Origin: Lota lota
Lineage: Eukaryota > Chordata > Actinopteri > Gadiformes > Lotidae
Reading direction: 5' to 3'
DNA: 64,000 nt
Assembly: GCA_026745465.1 (NCBI GenBank)
Contig: JACYXH010000312.1
Location: forward strand, 1,881,042 to 1,945,041
Numbering within the stretch: position 1 is the stretch's first letter; each line of letters starts with the position of its first letter. The translations under genes and the position numbers were made by a program. Below, one piece after another: positions 44,818 to 56,281 of this stretch. The notes beneath the pieces were generated by a model. That model was not told where the DNA came from. It saw only the letters and a list, made by a program, of their open reading frames with translations, and ran no database searches.

Positions 44818-47800
44818 TCAACCCAGGATGAGGCTGGACTTCCCTCCTGGGGGGTTCCTGCGGACGGAAGGCGCTCCAGCGGCGGGCGCTTCTGCCAGCG
44901 GGGGCTCCTCCTTGGGCTCCGAGATGGCCGCGGGCTCTGTACTGTGGTCTGCACACAAGTGCAACATGAACCTTAACCCGCAGCGTGTGCCATTTGTGAT
45001 GAAGAGCGCATTCTCTGCCCAAGGCTAGTTTGAGGCAGTTTAAGCTTAGATGGGTGGGTACTAGAAAGTGATTCTCTGAAATATATCTGAAATCCGATGA
45101 TGGCAGGCCGTAGCGAAGTCGCTTTATTGTTTTCACTGTTCTAAAAAAGTTATTGTCATAATAATTGTCATTATTGCTGCCACAAGCGTTAAGCTAGTCT
45201 CACGGGGCTGCTTAAATGCCAGCACGGTTTCATAGAAACCAGAGCACCCACAGACGTGGTTTGACAGAAAAACGAATGCGTCTTGGCTCCATTTAAACCT
45301 GGATTCGTTTGTTGTTTTGGTCTGTTGTTAATGCCGGGTGTAAAAGGGGGTCAATGTCCACACTGTAAGCGCTCCTAAAAGAGGTAAGAGCTCAGTCAGA
45401 CTATGAGCCGACTGAACACGTCATTATGACCCACACCTGTACAGGTACCTGTACAGGTACTTTGGACGCATCTTTTCGTTTCAATTAAACCTCTGACATC
45501 CGAGCCCGCCAGGACACATCAACTCTCAGGTGTGGAAAGTCGGCTCTACGTCGCATTGGGATCAGATGTGCCAGGTCGCATACAAAAGGTGGTCTCAGTA
45601 CGTACCAAGTCCTTAGTTACCACTAGTTATCTTCAAACTAGCAGTTTGCTTGTGAAGACCGGAGGGGACGTCGATTTGCATGGCACAATCCGATTTGACT
45701 ATGTGTTGTTGTACTCCAGTGCTCTCGAATAGCTTTGTGTTGTAAAAAACTAGAGTAAGACGTTGCTTCACAGTATCCTGTGTAGAGACAGGCTGCTGCA
45801 ACTTGGCTCTGTGCAGTGCACACTGAGCGCCACAGTCCTAGCCACACTAGCCAGTCATAGATAATTCTATGATTATTTTATGTTTTATGTAATTTTTTCC
45901 CTGCCACTGGATTTTTTTGCCTGCCTGGAAATATTTAAGAACTCATAAGCACGCAAAACTAGTTTGAGTGGTGCAACCGTTTTGATTATGTAATGTGTCC
46001 TGACTTATAAAACACTTACGTTAACACTAGACTACGTTTCAACATATTCCAGATAACAACACAATTAAAAACACACCCAATGTGCTGAATTGCAGCACGT
46101 CTCATACTCATAGGCTTAAACCAACCACGTGAAAACACTTGAAATTTAAATTAAGTTAAAAACAAATACAAATCCAATAAAATGCATACCTGCATCACCA
46201 ACATTATTCTCCGCATCCTAAAACAGAGAGATAATACTTGTTTTCAGAGAAAAATTAACAACATACATACATGGCCCCAGTCCACACAAACAAAACATTG
46301 AAAGGTTCCAGTTAGCATTAATAAGTTTAACCCAGAATTAAAGAACACATTTGTTATTGATGTCATTGTATTTTAGCCCAGACATTTATAACAGAAGTTG
46401 AAATGAAAGGCTGCTGCTGGAGAATCACCATGTGCTGTTTTGATCAAGTCACTGGTCTGATTGTGTGTCATGTTACAAAAGCTTTGGGAATCTAAACTTC
46501 CCCTCGGGGACGGTCACCCAGAGCCCCCAGTGGTTCAACTCTACCCCGCATGACTCTGGTGAACAGCTACTTGTGTTCATGACCTTACCATGCTGGCTGG
46601 ATCTGCAGAGAGGTTGGCATTGTGGTTTACTCCTCGTCTCAACGGGGCAGAGGGCTCACCGCACAGAACCCCCGTGGGCTTGCCCCCTGTGGGAGGGAGG
46701 GCGCGGGGTTAGAAAAGGCAACAGGAATGCCGGGGACATATTGGTGATTTTATGCAACCCAAATCACAGTCTGGATTGTATTATTGGATCAAGCTGAGCA
46801 GCACACTGGCTTATTAGATGGTGCCAACGCAATTTAAAGTCATGCTAATGAGGAGAGGTAAGGTCTTATGTGGGCTTAAAGCTGTTGGTTGTTCCACTAG
46901 ACGAATACTGCCACTGAGGGCAGATGTTATACAAGTGAAGTCATTGAAAGACATGGTGAGTCAATGTGGTTTCATTATGCAATATGGAAGCACAAATTTC
47001 CATTACACTGCAAAACTGAAATAGTTTGAAATGCCATCAGACTAACATCTATAAGCCTGGGGCCATGTTGTTTTGAAGCAGCATACCACATAGAAGCATG
47101 TTGGCAAGCTAAGGAGTGATAAGCATTGTTTTCTTTGACAACCGGTGCTTAGAACACTTTATATGACACGATTTAACAATGTTGTTTCTCAGCAATCCTA
47201 CCTCTTACTATAAATACAAAACCATTGCATCACAGAGTTTCCAGCCTTTTGTTTAGCTTCCTTGTACGTTTTTTTTACTATGCTGCTTTGCAACGGCTAG
47301 CAGGTAGAATCTGATTACCATTGTCCATGGGCAGTTATGGGCTAACCATGGCAAATAACAACTCCCAAAAAGCCGACATTGAAATAACAAAACATGGTGT
47401 AATGATACAGCTTGTCACTGTTTTCTAAATTATTAGATTTGAATCACAGGTTTGGCAAAAAAATATGCATGTATAACAGAATACTACATGTCTATTATTA
47501 ATATAAATATGAACAGAAGCTGACGTGTTCTTTCCATTTACATCATGCAAACAAATATTATTTGAGGCTCTGAAGGGGGTTTCTTAAAGTGTGATTTTGA
47601 CTCAAGGGACAAATACAGGTCACTCTTATGCCTGCATCAGACTACACAAAACATTTTTCCTTCACGATGGTCACTGTGGGAGTGTGTGTGGATGATGGCT
47701 GGTTTAAGCAGCCTCACCTTGCCCGAGGCAAACTGATTGGACTCTGGGGCTGGTTGAGGCTGCACACCTGTTGATTAGTACATTGACTAATCAATGCGCA

Positions 47801-50800
47801 CAGGTTAAACCAGCAAGCACACATGTCTACAATCTACATGGAAACAATACAGCTCATGCGTCAGTGTCTTTCAAACAGTACAATAAACCCCACCTAAAAA
47901 AAAACCCGAACAAAAGCCACCTAGGTGGAGTTTGGCAGCTCTCTAGCTGGAGTTTGGCAGCTACCTAGCTGGAGTTTGGCAGCTACCTAGCTGGAGTTTG
48001 GCAGCTACCTAGGTGGCGTGTAGCACTGGCACGCCATGTCAGATTAGGCCGTCGTAGTGCCATAATTTATTGCTGCGTCTTGGCTGGGAGACCCTACAAG
48101 TATGACCCCGACTCATCATCATATGCTGCCTTTCACGACCTTTCATGAGTTCAAAGGTCATCGGGGAGGAGAACCAAGAAATGGCCAATCATGGCGACAG
48201 AAGCGCTATGTGTGATTCTGGCGGTATGATTCAATATCGTGGACCCGTTTCTGGGGGTCACGAAGAGGACAGCATGGGGCGTCCTTTCTTCGGTTTTGTT
48301 GCGCCACCTGACAGCACCCCTCTTTCTCTTCGCCATGTCAACATATGTGCCCCAGAGAGCGCTCGGTCATCCTAATGGTCAACGTCAAGGACACGTGGTA
48401 GGTGTTGTCAAACTAGGCAGGAACATACCAAACATTCAGACATGCTAGACTCTCCGTCAGGGTATTCTTCCACTATGTCCCGGGGGTAAGAACCCCGTTT
48501 GTCATTCCCTATGTTGTATTCGGCCTCGACGCTGGACATTCGTCCAAAGAAAATATGGCAGAATTTGTGTAGTCTGATCTCGGCATTACAGTTTAAGGCC
48601 AGATCAGGTTATCAACCAAGGTTGTTTGTTATTCTATTGATTGTTGATCTGATCGATTGATTGATAATTTACTGTTAATCAGCAGTTAACAGACCCCAAA
48701 GGGCTACATTTCTACTTAAAAATGTTGACTTGCTAAATACTGAACAAATGATTTAAAAATGATGAAGCAATTTGTTTTCTTTCTCAATCCATTTCTCATA
48801 AACTCCTTCAATTTCTAATAAATGACCAAGGAGAGGCGTTGGTAATAATATGAGAAAATGAATGAACAGTCACAGGTGACAATGCAATAGACAACACTAA
48901 GCAAGCCCAGCTGCGCTACAGATGTCTGTGGTGCATTCCGACAGACAAATGCGTCTAGCCAGTGCTTTTCCGCTGGGAGAGGGACTTCCCATGGTGTTCT
49001 TATAATCTTGTTGAATCAAATTGCTGTTAGTGAACGTAATGTCTCAGCTTGTTGACTGAAAACATTTGAAATTACTTATAAGAAGTGGTACCGGGTGGGT
49101 TGTTCCTTCGATGAGCATAGGGGTCCTCTGGCTCAGCAAAGACACTGGAGGCCATCTTGTTTTTCCGTACAGGGGGTTTGTCCTCGTCTGTGCCAAAAGA
49201 AATGTTTGATGCACCACCTGGAGGGTTTGAAACTCTGGAGATGGAGATATGGAAACAATTAAGAGAGAAAGGTACACAATGTGTGGGGTCATTAGGTTAA
49301 GCCAAGTTGTATCTATTTATCAAGCAAATTCCAGTGCAACAAGCTCATCGTATGGCAAACGCTGTAACCAATCAAATCTCTCTTTAGCTGGGTAAGAAAA
49401 ACACAATGGCCAAAGAATCTCAAAAGAGGGCTCCATGCAGCACCTGCTGTTCAAATGAGGAACAGCACTAGTGCTTGGACAGTACACACACATATTTTTG
49501 TCTCTTGCTGCCTGCCATTATCCGTGTTCTGTTGGCCTTTCCTTAGCAGTGCTTCAGTGTCAGGAATTTTATATCGTTTTATTTAATTTACTTGTTTGTA
49601 CTTATTAACTTTTGGGGAACTGGTACTGTGGTAATCTTTTAATGTTAATCATTCCTGCACTACATTATGTTAGCTTCAGCCATTAAACAAAGCCCATGGT
49701 TGCTTTTTCTTTCTTGCTAAAATAATTGTCTGGTTCATAATCTCAATGTACACTTTGTCACATAGGGTGGAGAATAAGTTCCCTTTTTATTTTACAAATC
49801 TAAAGGCTGCAGTGATTAAAAATGTACATAATGCAGGTTTGGCCTTATTAAGGGGCAATTCCAATAGGTAGTGATTTAGTTTAAACTCTTGAGTTCACAT
49901 AACATGCAAATAATATAAGACAGCAAAATGATCATACCTAGGATAAACCACCTGTGGTTCCAAAGTGTAGACTCAAGTCAACTGTCCCATCCCCAGAGAA
50001 ACTGATCACATATTACAGGTCATTCATATGGACATAACCAAATCTTAAGAGAGCATTTAGTGCCAGGGGCATTATGTGTAACTTATTAGTCATAGACAGC
50101 TACAGGAACGTGAGGGCTGAGAGGCTGGAGAAGGTGCAGTATTTTTGGAAGATGTATGATGTTGAGAATTGGTTGTCAGCTCAATCTCAATCTGGTGGTA
50201 CACACACCAGATCTACTCATTGAGAAGTGATCCTCAAATATTGCGAACACTAAAATAGATACAAAATAATAATAACGTAACGTCAAACAAAAATGTGTAG
50301 GCCCCTACTCTGTACTCCAGAACATACAGAAAGAGCCCAACCCAAGAACCTCAACCGAGGGGCTCTGCCATTTTTGTGCACCTGATCTATTTGAATGCAC
50401 TCAGTGCAAAATGCATCCCATGTACGGCTTTGGGGGGATGTTAACTGGTCTTCACATGAAGACAATTCTAAACGTGCACCGAGGAAACAACGGATCCTTT
50501 TTTTCTTAGGAATGGAAATAGATGACAAATCTACATTGTGCAGGTGTAGAACTTCCAATGCTAACGACGCAAGACAAGCAACAATCAACCCAAACAAACG
50601 CCAATATATCCCAACGGGATGTTTTCATGAATTAATAAATTCACCTAATGTGTTGGTTTATGGTGCAAACACTGTATTGGGTGTATATTATTAATATAAT
50701 AGAGGTCTAGTAACGCGCCACAAAAACTGATTGGAAATCCACAGGGGCCCCACCCAACAATACAATCGCTGTTAGCAGACGCTAGCTGCAGACATTACTA

Positions 50801-51266
50801 CACCTTTATATGGGTGGATGAGATGATGGTCGCCCCTGAGATCACACTGAATGTGACGATCACAAAAACGTTTAAAGTTTATCCATATACATGCAATGTA
50901 GATGGGTTAATACGCGTTTGGCATCAGGACAGTTAGCAAACGCAAGCTAACTGCAACTTCCATGTCCATGCCCCACAAAGGGGAGCCCCGTCGCATGGAG
51001 GCGAGACCAGTGGCCCATTCGTGCTAAGAACAGGTGCGGTGCAAGCTTTTATCCAGTATCCCGGACTGCAAAACATTTAGCAATGCAGTTTTAGCTATAG
51101 CAACGGCCTTTAGGTCAAAACAGTTAAGTCTAAGAATACGTTTAAAAGCACAGCATGTTTATCTCGGTGACCACCGTCTCAAACCTGTCTGTGCCACAAT
51201 AACGTTATACCTGGAGCTGCTTTTGGAACCGGCTTCCAACCCTTGATATGTCGTGGTCGTCGTCAT
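44818..51266 (-). CDS. jpt1: Jupiter microtubule-associated homolog 1 (HN1)
   Basis: Five coding exons on the minus strand: 51,211-51,266 ([18 protein letters not shown]), 49,092-49,234, 47,718-47,767, a 28-base exon 46,190-46,217, and 44,818-44,948 (stop TGA). All have GT-AG borders and compatible phases (2, 1, 0, 1), giving 135 residues (human about 154). Diagnostic parts are the poly-Thr start, the [12 protein letters not shown] box (about 21-32), [14 protein letters not shown] and the C-terminal [14 protein letters not shown]. The protein is small, acidic and disordered; the family is linked to microtubules and growth control. An alternative exon-2 donor 18 bases downstream would break the frame of exon 3. 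The a/b paralogue status is not resolved. Confidence 0.93.
47921..48014. repeat. 22-bp minisatellite, 4 units, in jpt1 intron 2
   Basis: The unit ctagctggagtttggcagctac recurs at 47,921, 47,943, 47,965, 47,987 and, partially, 48,009. It lies about 150 bases upstream (5' on the minus strand) of exon 3. Confidence 0.9.
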
Positions 51267-51818
51267 TCTGTCGTAATGTTTTAATAGAGCTCTGACACTG
51301 AAAGATAAAATAACCGTGAATTAAAATTTCACAACCCGCGTTTCATTATCTACACTGGCAGACGGCACTAAAAATGCATCAACCTGCTGCGTAGTCTGGC
51401 TTCTCTGGCAAAGAACAACGTGGAGAGGGCGTTGCATCGAGTCCCACCCACCAGAACGCGGTTAGGTGATTTCATTGGACACTGCTGCCTCAAGCGTGGT
51501 TGTGATTGGATCGTTTATGTAGGGTCGCAGAAGAGGTCTTAATGACAGTTCAGTGTCGGATGCCTTTAAATCCATAACATAAGAAAACTGACATCAAGGG
51601 AATGATATACCATTTATTACAATTATATGGAAAGCATGCAAATTATTTAATGTTCGTAGTATAAAACAGACGATTTTGGTAGTTGAGAAATTACATAATT
51701 ACTCAATTTACGTTTAACGCAGTGTCATGCAGCAGAAGCCAGGCGCATGTGAAGGCTGAAAGACTATAAACATTTAAATAAAACACAAACAAGTATCTTT
51801 TTATTAAAAAAAAATCAG

Positions 51819-51824
51819 TTTATT
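51819..51824 (-). terminator. Candidate sumo2 poly(A) signal
   Basis: AATAAA on the minus strand 418 bases after the sumo2 stop. A second copy follows at 51,800-51,805. Confidence 0.5.
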
Positions 51825-52211
51825 CCAATTGTACATTTTTTCAAACAACCAATGTGAGTAAATTGAAACGCAGGCATATAGAACAGCAACACCATCATTC
51901 AATTTAACCAACAGCTATATGGCATGAGTAATAGTGTTCAAAAAAAGAATCTAGGAAAATGTATGCTTTATCATTTCACCAAGAAATTAGTAATTTTTTT
52001 AGATGTTCAGCACATGACATTGAATGAAGCTTACAAGTTGTGCACCATCATTACAAATATCACAATAATAAAAATGTATCCACCCCTGTGTTGCAGCCTA
52101 TGAGCATCTGTGACAGGATTCCAACGCATGGTCAGGGAGATTTAAAGACAAAAGGAAGGGGTATTAAAAAAAATGTTAAATGGGTGGGTGAAAGGCATGG
52201 GTGTTTGTTGC

Positions 52212-52238
52212 GGGGGGGGGGGGGGGGGGGGGGGGGGG
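52212..52238. repeat. Poly-G tract, 27 bases
   Basis: In the sumo2 3' UTR, 4 bases beyond the stop codon. It reads as poly-C in the mRNA. Confidence 0.9.
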
Positions 52239-52241
52239 TCT

Positions 52242-52749
52242 TTAAATAGAAGAGCCTCCCGTTTGCTGTTGGAATACATCGATTGTGTCCTCATCCTCCA
52301 TTTCAAGCTGAAAGAAAAGACGGTGGAGTACACATGAAAAAGTATTCAATGTAAAAGCAGTTGTAGAACAATGTAATTTACACAATAATCTACAACGAGC
52401 ACAGAGACACCTTTTCACTAGCATATCTATCCAACTAAGACATTTAACAGAAAACAAACTATGGTGTCCTTTGTACCAGTATTTGGCTGTTTGTTGACAT
52501 CTTAAAGCAGCAGGAGTAACAAGTCGTGTATAGTATAATCTCATTGTGCTGCTTTTTATGACAAACACAGCTCATAACACTTATTTTGTGTCTGCTACTT
52601 CTATGTACCAGGGTACAGGTAGTAAGGTACAGGTACTAAACTAGTGGAGATAAGTCTACTCCCCGTGCCCTGGTACATTTAAGTAACAGACCATTGTGTT
52701 TGACCTTGTGAAAAGGGTATATAAACAGGACAAAGACAATAATGTACTT

Positions 52750-52794
<45 letters not shown>

Positions 52795-54559
52795 ATATAT
52801 ATATATCCATGGATGCCATTGTAGCGCTGTGTAATGAGCTCAAGTTATCGAAATAAAAGAAAATGCATGAAGACAAATTTGCCCCCTTGACTTTAAACTA
52901 CAAATACGCCCACTTGACTTTAGAAGACAAATACCCCCGCTTGACTATAGGGCTTGTACATCGGAATGCATCATGGGATTTTTTGTTGCGAATAAGGTGC
53001 CATTTTGAGAGGACTCAAGAGAGTTGTGGTTCTGTAAAATCCTTAATCAATGTAAATATACCCTAAGCTAGGCTAATGATAACTTTGTTTTGCAAAGTCT
53101 CGCATGAAAAATGCTTTGGCAGTTTCAAAACACAATGTCTTTCCAAAATGAAAAATCATTTCATGATGAATTACCAAACAACCATTACTACTAACATTCC
53201 AATGCTCCTATGCTTCCAAAATGGAGGCGGTCATTGTGATGTACAAGCCCCATAGTTGAGTGTGCTAAGCCGCTGGCGCTAATGCTGGTGGAATTAAAGA
53301 GGACCCTAGAAAAGTAGTTCCACCAGCATCAGGGCAAGCCTGCCCATTATAGGCTAAACAGTTAAAGATCACCAACCCAGCAATGCTAGCCAAATCACAA
53401 CATTCATTAACAATTAAACCAGCCCATCAGAGAATGACTTCTACACTGTACACATACCTGTGAAGGTGTATCTGTCTCATTAATGGGCTGGCCGTCAAAT
53501 CGAAACCGTATTTGTCGCAATGACAGCCCCTGTATGGAAAAGAGGAATGCTGTGAATCAATCCGTTAACAGAAGCAAACTCCTTGCCAATGACTTAGCTT
53601 CAAACGTAATAGCCAGGTGCATACAGTAAAACATTTAACCCATGGGTAATGAAGTTACAATAGCTAAAATGGGCAAATGAAATACTCAATGGTTAATTAA
53701 AAGGAGAACAAAAACATAAAAACAGATCTTGATACCTGACGTTCACAATAAGCCTTCATCAGTTTATTTAAAGGCGTGTGCCTTTTGATCTTGAACTGAA
53801 CCACAGAGCCATCCTGTCCAGCTACTTTCAGGTTGATGTGCTCATTGTTCTCGGTCTTTACTCCCTCCTTCAAGGAACACAACATCGTTTTAACGTTAGG
53901 CATGGCATGCGTGTTCTTAGTTGCAAACAGAAGTGACTGGTCTAAAGACAAATAGTAAAGTGCAAATATTGAAGGAGGCCAAAGAATAAACAAAATGGTT
54001 AACTGCGTCAGAATATATAAAATCTCAGCAAACACACTAAGGGAACCTTACAGTGAGTGCAATGATCGCTCTCCAGAGTGGGAGGATGGCAGCACACTGC
54101 TGGCCTTGTACTATTAGCCAGGTAGCATTAGCCATAGCCTTCTAGCATTAGCCATGGCCTGGTAGCATTCATTAGCCATTTCCTAATGCTGATTCATTCA
54201 TTTGGACTATAACGTTAGACTAGAAGTGCCAACTGGTACAATGAAACAGGCAAAACTAATTGCCTCTGAATCCGGGGAGCTGAACTTGAGAAAAGTACGG
54301 TAGGAACTTTACCAGCCCGCTGGTCAGATAGTAGCTGCATTAGCTTAGCATGCTCGGCTAACCCGCTTGCTACCTAGCATCAGCTAGATCTGGCCCACAA
54401 TGTTTGGCGATTTCCCAAAACCAAATTGTTGAAATTGAATCCATTGTCTTAAAACTCCGATAAGCATACACACTCGATGCAAAATGAGTACACCCAATCC
54501 AAACCATTAACAATACTCAAAGGAAACCCTCTCCTCACCTTGGGCTTCTCGTCTGCCAT
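52242..54559 (-). CDS. sumo2: Small ubiquitin-related modifier 2
   Basis: Four coding exons: 54,539-54,559 (MADEKPK), 53,736-53,867, 53,458-53,529 and 52,242-52,307 (TAA). All junctions are phase 0 with GT-AG borders. The product is 96 residues and nearly identical to vertebrate SUMO2. Visible are the VKTE site for chain formation (Lys11), the ubiquitin fold core ([18 protein letters not shown]) and QQQTGG. The di-Gly is residues 92-93, followed by Ser-Ser-Ile to be removed by SENP proteases. The product is conjugated to lysines of nuclear and stress-response proteins through SAE1/UBA2 and UBC9. The [15 protein letters not shown] start favours SUMO2 over SUMO3. Ensembl-style a/b status not resolved. 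Confidence 0.96.
52604..52677. repeat. Short inverted-repeat element in sumo2 intron 3
   Basis: tgtaccagggtacagg is answered by ccgtgccctggtaca about 45 bases later. It can form a hairpin. Confidence 0.55.
52750..52793. repeat. (CTAT)n microsatellite
   Basis: About 11 tetranucleotide units followed by (at)n, in sumo2 intron 3. Confidence 0.95.
52945..53255. mobile_element. Candidate MITE in sumo2 intron 3
   Basis: Terminal inverted repeats ctatagggcttgtacatc and gatgtacaagccccatag (one mismatch) border 311 bp and are flanked by ttga on both sides (52,941-52,944; 53,256-53,259). Pairing resumes inside (ccattttg/ccaaaatgg). No coding capacity. Just left, three imperfect units of about 28 bp (caaatacgcccacttgact type, 52,870-52,950) share sequence with the terminus. 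Confidence 0.65.
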
Positions 54560-54682
54560 GGCTGCTGTTGTGCTTGCGCGTGTCCTGCTGCGGCTGCGCT
54601 GTGGTGATGAGCGCCACTTTGCTTTCGGCGCAAGACTTGCAGTGAAAGCATTTAATTGCGCCGACCTGCCATTGACTGAGCT

Positions 54683-54683
<1 letters not shown>

Positions 54684-54718
<35 letters not shown>
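54684..54718. repeat. Poly-C tract, 35 bases, at the sumo2 5' end
   Basis: Lies 125-160 bases upstream of the sumo2 ATG, so in the promoter or 5' UTR. Confidence 0.9.
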
Positions 54719-54720
<2 letters not shown>

Positions 54721-55529
54721 CACCACGAAACAAACGGTTTACATTTGATGATATAACTGTAATTTACGTATCAAGAGTTTAATTTCTTGAAATTATTTTT
54801 ACAAATAATTACAACAAAACATTACTGTCCATGCATATTTATTTTTAAAAAGATGTACTTTACATATTAATTTAATAAGTAGGCATATAGGAAATAAATA
54901 ATGAAATAACTTAAGTAATAACTTATAAACACGTCAGAAAAATACTTGTAAGACAAATATGTCAGTTTTATCTTTCATTTTAATTTACCAGGTCTGAAAA
55001 GAGAGCCACAACACGAATAATTAACCCAGTTTATGACCAGAAATCTGGTTATGACAGACATGAGACCAAGGCTTATTCACACACAAAACAACTGTTTGAC
55101 AGAGGAAACTTTTTGATTAGAGGACATATTGAATGAGGGCAATTTAGGAGGACTTTATAATCATATTATTTCGTTAGAGGTCTGGCCAACCAGCTCTTTG
55201 CTGAACAAACTAATGAAGTCAGGTCACTTAGGTTGATTTGTATAATATCTAATAGTACTCATTGACCTGTTTGTTTTGACGTTGAGCACCACCAGATCTG
55301 CCATGAGCGGAATATTGAAAGCGATACAAGCATTTAGGTAAGAATTTAGCAAACGATACTATTAAGAAAATAAATAATACATTCACAATCCTCACACCAA
55401 AACAAATAAATACTTCCTCTTCAGCTTCTCAACGTTCTAAATACCTTTGCACCATCATTGTTAAAAGGACAAAAGTCTCCCACAATCTGAGTCATAAGGT
55501 AACAATGTAAAAATGAATTCAAGCACAAG

Positions 55530-55535
55530 TTTATT
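55530..55535 (-). terminator. Candidate gga3 poly(A) signal
   Basis: AATAAA on the minus strand about 750 bases after the gga3 stop. Confidence 0.4.
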
Positions 55536-56281
55536 AATGGGTGATATACCTCACTCCAAAACAATAAAGATCCAGCCATCCTATCCCTACCATCCCCATC
55601 CAACATGGAAGCTAATAAGTCATATCCAAGTCCTGCTTCCCACTGTACAAATATAGCTTCCCCTCAAGGTCCAGTACTGGAAGTAAGTCCTATTAAAGTA
55701 AGACCTTGCAGACCTCAATTTGCCACTTATTGATTACGTTCATCTGAGTAAGCTGACAATTTACAAAGCAAATTCTGTTTTCACACGTCTTGCTTTTTCC
55801 CACCATTTCTTCTCTGACCAATCAGTTAAAAGAACCAAGATGCGCAAGAGAGACAAAGGTTGGTCACAAAAAAGGGAAGATTATAAATGACCTGCAGTAG
55901 GAAGGGTTGATGTAATTTAAAATGTAAGAAAAGTGGACAATGCAGTATACCCAATGGTAACGTAACAAATGTTAAAATGAAGCCTGAATGAACTTTGTTT
56001 TTGTGTGAAACCTTTTCGCCTGACCCATTTCCCAAAGTGGATCTTCGCCACTGTAACTACTGTACTGGCACTGTGGTGACATCTGACTTAAGTCCACAGT
56101 AAGGACATATAAAGCAGGTCCAAAACACTGCAATGATCTGTTCGAATGAGCTCCCAAAGGTGGAGGTGGACACTACCATGACCCTACAATGGTCTTGAAC
56201 TTCTAGCTCTGATTATAGTTCTGCTTTGCTAGGGTTTCAAGAAGGTTACAGTTAATGCAGCCCTTACAACACAGAGCCGGG

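Larger units (their letters stand above)
51267..52241. other. jpt1 promoter side and sumo2 3' untranslated region
   Basis: About 50,900-51,500 is the presumed jpt1 promoter. Minus-strand AATAAA motifs at 51,800-51,805 and 51,819-51,824 fit the sumo2 3' end, a 3' UTR of about 420 bases. A G tract at 52,212-52,238 lies in the sumo2 3' UTR just after the stop. Confidence 0.6.
54560..56281. other. Region between sumo2 and gga3
   Basis: Holds the sumo2 promoter/5' UTR (54,560 to about 54,720, with a 35-base C tract at 54,684-54,718) and the gga3 3' UTR with a minus-strand AATAAA at 55,530-55,535. No nup85 exons are visible. Confidence 0.65.

Noticed and set aside
52142..52333. Poly-Pro frame near the sumo2 stop
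   Set aside because: Produced by the poly-G tract. The sumo2 last exon explains the coding sequence here.
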